Positions 48,757 to 64,000 of a DNA stretch of 64,000 nucleotides are shown here, piece by piece. Under the pieces are notes generated by a model that saw nothing but the letters and a program-made list of their open reading frames with translations, searched no databases and had not been told where the DNA came from. Location: the NCBI GenBank assembly GCA_014773175.1, contig VXCM01000411.1, positions 248,001-312,000 on the forward strand, written 5' to 3'. Both the position numbers and the translations under genes were made by a program. Position 1 is the first letter of the stretch. Each line of letters begins with the position of its first letter. The DNA comes from Lucifuga dentata. Lineage: Eukaryota; Chordata; Actinopteri; Ophidiiformes; Bythitidae.

Positions 48757-51267
48757 TTACTGCTCAGCTTTACATTTCCCTTTGCTTCCAGATGTTTCCA
48801 TTAGTTTTAACAGTTGTTTCCTTCCCTCAAACAAGAGGATACTGGCCGCCATGGCCGTATTCAAGCTGTCCACCTCAGGAACCACAGGAATAAAGAGTCT
48901 TCGACCAGCCGTTTTACCAGCCAACTGGACTGCTTGGAGATTCAGACCATGTGTCTCACCTCCTATCACCAGTGCAGTGGGATTCTGAGCCCAGTCCTCA
49001 TAGTACAGCTTTGTGTCCACTCTAGGAGATGAAAGTTCTTCATCTTCACTATCCGAGTCAGAATCAGAATCATATTCCTCAATGTGCATGTTCTTATTAT
49101 GTTTTGTGTTGACCCATCCATAGTCTCCTGCCTTGGAGGGTTTATGGGATGCATTAATTGGTGCATCTCTTATTCTGTCAAGTTCACAGCAGCTGTCAGC
49201 CACATGGACAGTCACAAGTTTAGGAAGATGATTTTCAATATCATCCCAATCCAAACTGGGATAGATGGGAAGGCGAAAATGGGCACCCATGGCTGCACGC
49301 AGAACTTTGGGTTCCCAAGCATCAACACAACCTGTTGGAGGGGAAAAAAAAAAAACAAACATATTTTGTAACTAACAAAGAAACAGCCATTTTCTAGTGA
49401 TGGAGTGAACAGATAACGTCATCTAGCCTACCCTTGGTAAGCAGGACATTATGGCACCCAGCAGCAACAGCACATCGTAGGATAGTCCCAAGGTTGCCAG
49501 GGTCTCGGATGTTGTCGCATATCAGCGATAATGGCACTGAATGACCTGTGTCTGTGAACTTCATCTGTGACGGATCTGGCCGAGAAAATATGGCTGAAGA
49601 AGAAGATCAGTAACAATACAGTGTGTCAATGCTTCAGAATTAGACACAACACAAAATAATTTTAATTGTTTGGTACTTTTCAAGTTTAGATTTAAAAAGT
49701 ACAGTCATCTACTAAAATGTGTGATCCTTACCTATTACCCCTTGTGGAGCTACAAGGTCAGACCAGATCTTGATGTCCTCAAACTTGACTTTGACTAGAG
49801 TAGACCTTTTTAGCTTATCTAAGGGCAGCTCACGTAGCCGATCCACTGTACTGAAGAACACCATCTGTGGCTTTGCTCCAGCATCCAGGGCATCACAGAT
49901 CAGCCGTTTCCCCTCCAGGAGGATTTTACCCTGGTGCTCCCGAAATCTCCTGGAACGAGCAACACTCACTAACCTCCTGAAGGACAGAGGAGACAGAGGT
50001 GGATTATAGGCAGAGTGAATGAATAGTATCATTTTATCAGTAACATAGTCAGTAGGACTCAACTATTTTTGATATTGATCAATCTCTTCATTATTGTTTT
50101 GATTAATCAAATAATGATTTAAAAAATGAAAGTTAATAATGGCAAATACCCTTTAGGAGTTACCAGAGCCTATGGTGATGTATTCAAATAGTTTATTTTG
50201 ATGAACAGTACAAAAATAATAATAATAATAATTTTTTGTTTGTTTTTTTTAGCTACAGCAAACTTGTGTATTGAGTGATTTCTTAAAAATGATAAAACTA
50301 ATCAAAGTAGTGTGATGCAAACTTTATCTTTTCTGACAGTTACCAATACATGAAATGCAAAAAAAAAAAAAAAAAAAAAAAAACCTCATGATCAACCAAA
50401 AGTTCATTACAAGGAATGATTGATAAGTTCTGAGCCTATCAGATAGATTTGATTGAAAGCTGTTGTAGTTATTTATTTACCCTCCAACTTGACTACTATA
50501 ATACTATAATACTTTTAATATAATACTACTATAATACTTTTGTCAACAATGCTGGGGTGATTTTTTTTTTTTTTTTTAANTTTTTTTTTTTTTTTTTAAT
50601 CCCAGTTTCATAAAAGTCATGTTCACAACAGGTTCCAGCTAAAGGCTTTTTTATGTTTGGGAAAAGGTGAAAGTAAAGGTGAAAGCCACAATCATATATA
50701 CAGTAGTTGCCAGCAAATACTGTAGATCATCACTGGATGTTCGCCTAGTTTGTCAATCTTATATAACTCAGTACCACTAGTAGTATAACCAGTGAGCTCA
50801 AATAAAGAGGATAATTGACAAAAAAGCCAAAGGAATCATAATGTGTCCAAATTTATCATTCATAATATCAATAATCGCTCAAATGACACTTACGACAGTC
50901 TTTGATCTCCGGGGAAAGCTCTCTCAAAGCGGATTCCTTCAATTTGATCCTTTGTAACAGTAACATTACTTTGCTTTGCAGCAGATTGGACATCGCTCTT
51001 GGACTTGGTGAAGATATCTCCACCAGGATCCTCTTCTTTAGATCTGATTTTTGACTCCTTCCTCTTGATACTGACCTCGACTGCCTGAATCTGAGACGGC
51101 TGCAGGATTTTACCCTTCTCGGTTTCGGGAAACAGGACTTTGACGGGTTTTCTTTTCAGTCCGCGCACATATCTTTTAGATTCCACACGGAAACCGTTTC
51201 CTCTCGTTAGGAAAGCATTTCTCTGTAAAGAAAAGAGACAAAACACGCTTCTCACGTACGCCGCCAT
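48757..51267 (-). CDS. mrm3: mitochondrial rRNA methyltransferase 3
   Basis: MRM3 (RNMTL1) is a SpoU/TrmH-family SAM-dependent enzyme of the mitochondrial matrix that 2'-O-methylates a guanosine in the A-loop of 16S rRNA (human G1370), needed for large-subunit maturation. Exons in transcript order: 51267-50894, 49976-49732, 49593-49432, 49331-48757; 451 residues against 420 in human. The N-terminus (MAAYVRSVFCLFSLQRNAFL) is basic with no acidic residue until about residue 27, as for a matrix presequence. SpoU motif 1 is NIRDPGNLGTILR (234-246), motif 2 GGETHGL (384-390) and motif 3 SLNTAMAASILLFE (416-429); all are intact, and the trefoil-knot fold is expected. An upstream in-frame Met (51306) is not preferred, because AAGATGGCG at 51267 fits Kozak and gives the presequence. 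Confidence 0.96.
48973..49035 (-). other. mrm3: acidic Ser/Asp repeat in mrm3 exon 4
   Basis: Residues about 346-360 read EYDSDSDSDSEDEEL, an acidic repeat between motif 1 and motif 2 of the methyltransferase domain. The human protein has an acidic but less regular segment at the corresponding place. Probably a flexible surface insert. The interval given covers the repeat and the residues just C-terminal to it. Confidence 0.75.
49977..50893 (-). other. mrm3: mrm3 intron 1 with poly(A) and single-N poly(T) join
   Basis: GTAAGT donor and TCCTTCAG acceptor on the minus strand. Contains an A run (50360-50383), an N at 50580 between two near-identical T17-AA strings, and AT-rich sequence. No gene. 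Confidence 0.85.
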
Positions 51268-52049
51268 CTTCGAACATTTCTTCTTCTGTAGACTGGGAGA
51301 AGTCAAACATATCTAACTATTGTGTATTTCACCACCTACTGCACGGTAGCTGTAATGACCTAATATTAATGCTTTTTCATTGAACTAGACAGCGCAAAAT
51401 GAGGTTAAGTAACTGAAAGATCCGGCGAACATAAGAAACAGATAAGAAAATAAATTAAGGGTTTGCTAGATAGCACAGAAGATGCTATATTTATCAAATA
51501 AATAAAAACAAAGTAGAAAAAAAAAGTACAGCTATTTGCCCACACAAATATGTATTTTAAGATTTCAATTTTAAGACATAAAAACAAGTTCTAAATCACT
51601 TTTTAAACGCTGAGAATCAACAATTATGTATATTTAATCTAGCCATTGTTAGATTCTTGATACAGGAATTTTCAAATTCTTTCTTATTACAAAGAATTGA
51701 ATTGAATTGTTACAAATTGAAGTTACTGCTCAGCTGTACTATCGCGAGACATACTGGATGATACCATTAACCAACGTGGCTAGGGGTAGCAGTAACTTAA
51801 ACTTAGAGAAAAGTATAGTTTTACGTTAACTCTTGAAAATTATTAGATTTCAAACAATTATATATAAATTATTAAACATTATATGAAACTACACCACATT
51901 TTTTTTGTATCACAAAAGCTCACTTTTGTGCGTACTAGTTACATCATTCCGTTTGACGACAGAAAAATCGATCATTCTGGAAGCTCAATCGTACCCAGAA
52001 CGCAGATCTGTGCAGGGGTTATTAGGTATCGCGTCAAACAATTATTATT
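51268..52049. promoter_or_regulatory. divergent promoter region mrm3 / glod4
   Basis: The two ATGs lie 782 bp apart on opposite strands with no other gene between, so both promoters must be here. TCGCGAGA at 51742-51749 matches eight of ten bases of the TCTCGCGAGA core-promoter element known from vertebrate housekeeping and bidirectional promoters. No TATA box is convincing. The interval is otherwise AT-rich rather than a strong CpG island. Transcription start sites are not determinable from sequence alone. Confidence 0.6.
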
Positions 52050-54094
52050 ATGGCTGTAAGACGAGCGCTACATTTTGTATTTAAAGTTGGCGACAGAGGA
52101 AAAACAGCCACATTTTACCGAGATGTATTGGGCATGAAGGTATTTTTTAATCTTTATGTTGAGGCCTGATGTAACTGAGGTAATTGATTAGTTGACTTTT
52201 TCGTAGTTGGTGTTGATCGTCTTGTCTCAGCCAGTGTTGCACAACCTGAACTATTGCGTTAAAATAAACGTAATTAACGTAAAAGTGTTTTTTTTTTCCT
52301 TGTTTATCCTGTCGTCTTTCAGGTTTTACGTCATGAGGAGTTCGAGGAAGGCTGCAAGGCATCTTGTAATGGGTAAATATAAACTTTGAAACTTACAAGT
52401 GGACTTTTCCCTCAGTGTAACACAAAGTTTTACAGTTGTTAATATAATATACCAATAGTAATTTTGCTTATTATGTATCATACAGTCCCTATGATGGAAA
52501 ATGGAGCAAGACAATGGTTGGTTTTGGTCCTGAAGATGACCATTTCGTTGCTGAACTGACATACAATTATGGAGTGGGAGAGTATCACCTTGGTAATGAT
52601 TTCTTGGTGGGTGAAGATTCATTTGGAAGTTGCATAGAAAATAGCTATATGTATGCTGATTGTTAAAAGCAGGGCAACCGAGATAATGGATATTATGGTT
52701 GGCTTTAGGGACTCACTCTGCAGTCAAGCCAAGCTGTCATCAATGCTAAACGTTTGGGATGGCCACTCACTGAGGTGAGAGAGGCGCTTTACCTGACCCA
52801 GGCTCCAGGAGGTTATCCCTTCTACCTGGTGGACAAAGAGCAGCCTGCTAACGGTGAGTCTGACAGGCCTATTTTTCTGTCTAATCATCATGTTTTATCG
52901 AGAGCTGAAATGACAAGTCAGGTTGATGAACAGAGCTCCAATTAGGCACCTGCTTTGATTCTCGATAAGAAGTGTAATCATGTCTCAGAGAAAGTTACCA
53001 AGCACAATCTGGTTAAAGCTTCGCTAAAAGAGTTGCTTGCTTTCTCATTCTTATAGCATTTTAAATTGAGCACTTTTTTTTAGTTGCTGGTGAGAATAAG
53101 ACAAGTTTAAGACCTCGCTCTGGGCTCTGCTAACTTTTGTCTTTATATTTCACATTCTATTGTTTGTAACCTATAATTATGTCCCTTTGTTTCTAGACCC
53201 TGTGCAGAAGGTTAGTCTGGCAGTATCAGATCTCCAGAGATCAAGCCACTACTGGAGTACACTCTTGGGGATGAAAGTGATGGAGAAGAATGAGGAAAAG
53301 AAAACAGTGTTGATGGGATACACAGACACTCAAGTGAGTCCAATGTCAAAGCAATACTATCATTTTGATTACGGTAAAGGTGTGTATTTTGTGTTTTGTG
53401 TTGTGTTGATGAATAAAGAATGTGTTTTATTGTGCATGCATTTAATATGATTTTTTCTTTTTGCAGTGTAAGCTGGAGCTTCATGATATCAGAGGGACAG
53501 TAGATCATGGAACAGCATTTGGAAGAATAGCATTTTCATGTCCACGGGAGCAGGTAAAATATTATTTTGTGGTTAAGTCCTCCTGTTTGTTGCTATCAGA
53601 GAAATATAATTATTATTATATTCACAATCATCAATATTTTATCACATTCCTCAGTTGCCTGACCTCGAAGCCCTTATGAAAAAGGAAAATCAGAAAATCC
53701 TCACACCATTAGTCAGCTTGGATACTCCTGGAAAAGCCACAGTTGAAGTGGTCATTTTGGTTGACCCAGTAAGTATACTATTAAATGTTTTGATACTGTA
53801 AAATGAGTCTCTGTAAAAATATAACTATATAATATTTGTTTTAGGATGGCCATGAGATTTGCTTTGTTGGAGATGAGGCTTTCAGGCAACTGGCCATGGT
53901 GGACCCCAAAGGAAATGACTTGCTTGATAAGGTTGGTATTGTTCTTAACATTTTCCTTTCTTACATTAAATATGCGGCGTTTTGGATTTTCACTATTTCA
54001 ATGCTCTTTATACTTGACTTGTTTTTAGGCTATGGCTGAAGACAAAAGCAACGAATGGTTTGCCAAACACAACAGGCAGAAAGCTGCTGCATGA
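52050..54094 (+). CDS. glod4: glyoxalase domain-containing protein 4
   Basis: GLOD4 is a vicinal-oxygen-chelate (VOC) superfamily protein, reported in mitochondria and cytosol; its substrate is not established. Nine exons: 52050-52139, 52323-52372, 52486-52606, 52709-52853, 53197-53333, 53467-53553, 53655-53768, 53845-53931 and 54029-54094 (TGA). All are GT-AG with consistent phases, giving 298 residues, the length I recall for the human protein. The first VOC module starts [20 protein letters not shown] and includes [20 protein letters not shown]. The second starts [16 protein letters not shown] and includes the [15 protein letters not shown] signature. The start ATG follows ATTATT and is in frame with the conserved N-terminus. 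The gene is divergent from mrm3 and upstream of bltp2 on the same strand. Confidence 0.97.
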
Positions 54095-54550
54095 GCTGAA
54101 GGGGCTCCTGTCCACCACCAAGATGGGATTTCTCACCAGTTCATTAGAGATGGAAGGAAACTGTAATTTAATTCTTCATGTATTTCATGAAGAATTAAAT
54201 TATCATGAATTTTCTTAATGCTGTAATATTATTTCCACTGAAAACCAGCCTTGAGGTGCAGGTGCACTTGACAGTAATTGTTAATTTAAAGATAAAGAAT
54301 AATTTTATTGTCTAACTTGAGCTAGAATTTTGGGTTTTTTGTGTCACCATAGACATGCATATGTTTCTTTGTTTTATTAACAATTATAACTGATTGCTGA
54401 GGTTGCCAAACCACACAGATATTAAAAACTAAATTTCTGTGAGCAGACTGATATAGACTCAGTAAAACATCAGTAACACTAAATCTCCTAATTTTTCTGT
54501 GTAAAAACAGGCATTTGCCTTCATGCAAATAAAATATGTAATACTTGTAA
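54095..54550 (+). other. glod4: glod4 3' UTR with hairpin and AATAAA
   Basis: Follows the TGA. Holds the perfect hairpin at 54164-54202 and a canonical AATAAA at 54528-54533 in CAAATAAAATATG. Cleavage shortly after 54540 is inferred. Confidence 0.7.
54164..54202 (+). repeat. glod4: perfect hairpin in glod4 3' UTR, 17-bp stem, 5-nt loop
   Basis: TAATTTAATTCTTCATG (54164-54180), loop TATTT, exact inverse at 54186-54202. It lies 70 bases past the stop codon, so the mature mRNA would carry it as an A/U-rich stem-loop. Confidence 0.92.
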
Positions 54551-55330
54551 AACTGACTTTGTGGAACACTTTGTTCAGTTTAGTGGGGATTATTTCAGTG
54601 TATTACATTATCCTTATTAGTAAAACAGAGAAGGTGGAAATATTCCATTCAAGGTGGCTTAATTGTGAAAAGCATAATGTTCATTTCAATTCTGTTTATT
54701 GTCATAACTAAATTAAAAGACATTCTTTGCCACATCTTTGCTTCATAAGCGCAATAAGACAACAAGACAGTCAATTTCAGGAAAACAATATAAAAAAAAA
54801 AGCAGTATGTAGTTATTGTTATAGAAAACTATATGGTTGTATGTTGTCAACCTTTTGTATGCTGTGATATTTTGTTTTGCAACGCTCTGCATCATATTAG
54901 TGCTGATGTGAACCGACTTTATCTAAAGGAAAATCACTTTTTACTTAATTAGCTTGTATCCTCTGTGAAACAAACTGTGATTGAGATTATGTGTGATTTT
55001 AGACTGGAGGTGAAGTGTTGAATTACTCTTTATGTTTGAGCTCATGGTTAAAAATTAATACAGTATTTGCTAGTGCATTATTTTGCTGCGGTCAAGCCAG
55101 CCGCCTTTTGCACGTTTGCATTCAAGCCAGTCGCAAATGGAAGGCTCGTTTATTTTTAACTTTACGGTAACCGCTTTGAAAACGGCGAAGGCTGTCGGAA
55201 GCGATTGTGCTAAATTGTATTACACTTAGTTCACAACGAACAATGTAGTGTTGCAAAAAGACATTAAAGATTTATTGAAAACGCTTAAATGGGCCATAGG
55301 AATTTCTAAATATTAATTTAAAATAAAATT

Positions 55331-55560
55331 ACTCCAAAATGCTACAGCAAAAATTGTTTATAGTGTGTGTGTTTATAATCCTGGAAGTGGTGAATCCAGT
55401 CTTGAAAGGTTTTTAATTTTATGTAAATTAAAATTTTTAGGGCCGAACAAAAAATGAGAAAGCATACCAATCATATGTCTGTACAAGGGACTTTGGAAAT
55501 TAATTACTGTACTCCAAAATGCCACTGTAAAAATTGTTCATATTGTTTGTGCTTATAATT
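55331..55560. repeat. diverged direct repeat of about 49 bp, 180 bp apart
   Basis: ACTCCAAAATGC then AAAAATTGTT and GTTTATAAT at 55331-55379 recur with few changes at 55511-55560. Consistent with an old tandem duplication of about 180 bp. Confidence 0.65.
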
Positions 55561-55779
55561 TCAGACATGCTGAGTCTGTCCATGCCAGTTTTATCACCTA
55601 ATTAGGTAAATGTAAACATTTAGAACTTATCAATATTACTAAAGTGTAATAATAGTGGTACACACACGGTTGTTTCAAAGCGTTTACCGTATAGTTCAGA
55701 AAAAGTGCGCAATCACGTTTTAGGCGTGACTACTAAATTGCAAAAGGTGGCTAGCTTGACAGCAGTACTATTTTTGGCG

Positions 55780-55930
55780 GAGCTCCAATTCTTCCTCCCC
55801 GTCTCTTCTCAGCTGAAAGTCAGATGTGATGCCCGATGAGCAGATCGGACTGGAGCTGATCCTGTTTACTCTTAGAGGAACACACTGATCTGCATTTTTA
55901 TGGTGTGTTACAAAGCGCTGAACATGTCTG
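55780..55930 (+). other. bltp2: candidate non-coding 5' exon of bltp2
   Basis: GC-richer than its surroundings and ends at a strong donor (TCTGG then GTAAGTG at 55931). A matching acceptor (CTTTCTGACAG, ending 57052) stands about 70 bases before the bltp2 ATG. Splicing would create a two- or three-codon upstream frame starting at ATG 55924. The 5' boundary is arbitrary. Transcript evidence is needed. Confidence 0.35.
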
Positions 55931-56516
55931 GGTAAGTGAGTGTTATATAGGTCAACGTCACTAACATGGCTTACAGTATATAAAAGAATGCTAAGTTTTG
56001 TGCTTAGTTTCCACAAGCTAATTTAACTAGCTTAGTTAGCCTGCTACGACACTAGCATAGGTGTTACGAATCAACGAGTATCTACGTTAACAGGTGACTT
56101 TAGACTAATGGATGTTTTCCTGTTGGCCAAATTTCGCGTACATAACTGTAAAGTTTGTAACCTGTAAAAAAATAGTTTGGGTATTTGGAAATGACATAAT
56201 GAGGTATGTTGATTCAATTAAGATTTTCAAGATAGTAAAAATAGTGTTCTTATTTACTATTGATGTGGCCAATCAATACTATAGTATATTTGTTTTTGCT
56301 TCTTTATTTTGGATTATGCTTTTCCGTTTGTATTGATATGGGCATCTGACACGTTTGTACTAAACCAAAAAGGTTGAATAAAAAGGTTGAAAACAGGAAG
56401 AGATCTTTTAGCTGTCCATACTAATGCCTTGTTTCTTGTTGGTGGCAGTTTCGCTCTAGTCTAACAATTAACGATATTCAGATAATTAGTATTAAACTTA
56501 TGCACAAGAATAATAC

Positions 56517-56560
56517 TTTCCATCCATCCATCCATTTTCTAAACCCGTTTATCCTTTTAG
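56517..56560. repeat. teleost 'catccatccatccattttct' repeat fragment
   Basis: CCATCCATCCATCCATTTTC followed by TAAACCCGTTTATCC, a tail motif found very often in fish dispersed repeats. Only the tail is present. Confidence 0.6.
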
Positions 56561-57119
56561 CAGCTGACTAAAGAAACCATACGCATTTAGTGTAATGTCA
56601 CGAATTAACATGGACACTCGTAAATCCGTAACCCGAGTTTGCTAGTGATTTTGGATGACGCGGCGGCAAATGTCTTTAACTATTTCATGTGTGGCTATGT
56701 TGGGCTGCTAGCCCAGTGGCTATGGGTGAGTTTTACTTGTAGCTAGTTAACATGATTATGTTTAAGTGAAATTTTACTGCCTGTCTAGTTTAGAGCTCTG
56801 GTTTGTAGCTGACAACACTGTAGAGTTTGTTCATTGGCAGTGTTAGCCTGTGATGCTAACTGTTAAGGCTAGCTTAAAAAAAACACAGCACGAGTAACAT
56901 TAATGTATTTACATATCTAGCTTTGCCAGTTATAGTAATACTGGCACTTATTGCTGTCTTCAAACCAGTTAATTTGCTTTCAGTTAGCCAGAAGTGCTTG
57001 CATGTAAAGTGTGTTTGTGCCCAACTGAAGTCAATCTTTTCCTTTCTGACAGCAGCTGATATTAGAGGAACAGCCAACCCCATGTACAGGATTTGGGTGT
57101 GAAAACCACTTGGGACACG

Positions 57120-64000
<6,881 letters not shown>

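Larger units (their letters stand above)
54551..57119. other. glod4 / bltp2 intergenic and 5' UTR interval
   Basis: No coding exon seen. It contains a direct-repeat pair (55331-55379 and 55511-55560), a candidate bltp2 5' exon ending at 55930, and a teleost repeat fragment at 56517-56560. The bltp2 promoter must lie in this interval. Confidence 0.7.

Noticed and set aside
51265..51306. Upstream Met of mrm3 (13 extra residues)
   Set aside because: The extra residues (TSPSLQKKKCSK) are not presequence-like, and the second Met has the better Kozak context.

Overview
This is nuclear DNA of a vertebrate, almost certainly a ray-finned (teleost) fish. Short exons with GT-AG introns encode proteins close to the human orthologues. 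The introns are only moderately long, (CA)n/(TG)n microsatellites are frequent, and there are small Tc1-type MITEs flanked by TA plus a 'catccatccatcc' repeat fragment typical of teleosts. There are no bacterial operons, CRISPR arrays or complete transposase genes. It is a draft assembly: one 399-base N block and eleven single-N joins.

Layout. 1-35365 is read as intron 1 of nucleoredoxin (nxn). It holds only repeats, MITEs, hairpins and low-complexity tracts, apart from one CpG-rich open frame on the minus strand near 33.8 kb. 35366-46790 carries the last seven coding exons of nxn (+ strand), with a 3' UTR to about 47.29 kb. 48757-51267 is mrm3 (minus strand, four exons), a mitochondrial 16S rRNA 2'-O-methyltransferase, tail-to-tail with nxn. 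A 782-bp interval separates the mrm3 start from the glod4 start and must hold both promoters. 52050-54094 is glod4 (+, nine exons), a two-domain glyoxalase/VOC protein. 54.55-57.12 kb is intergenic or 5' UTR. 57120 to the window end is the N-terminal half of bltp2 (KIAA0100/hobbit family, +, 17 exons seen), a bridge-like lipid-transfer protein.

The genes do not form one pathway; they are ordinary housekeeping neighbours. The order and orientation nxn-mrm3-glod4 matches human 17p13.3 as I recall it. In human, KIAA0100 lies elsewhere on chromosome 17 (17q11.2), so the glod4-bltp2 junction is a rearrangement relative to human. I did not find a new multi-gene system. The more unusual observations are four near-identical-style perfect hairpins with 5-6-nt loops, a pre-miRNA-like hairpin in nxn intron 1, a probable GC-AG intron and an 84-nt stop-free intron in bltp2, splice acceptors embedded in simple repeats, and two exact 61-bp duplications around single Ns that look like assembler artefacts.
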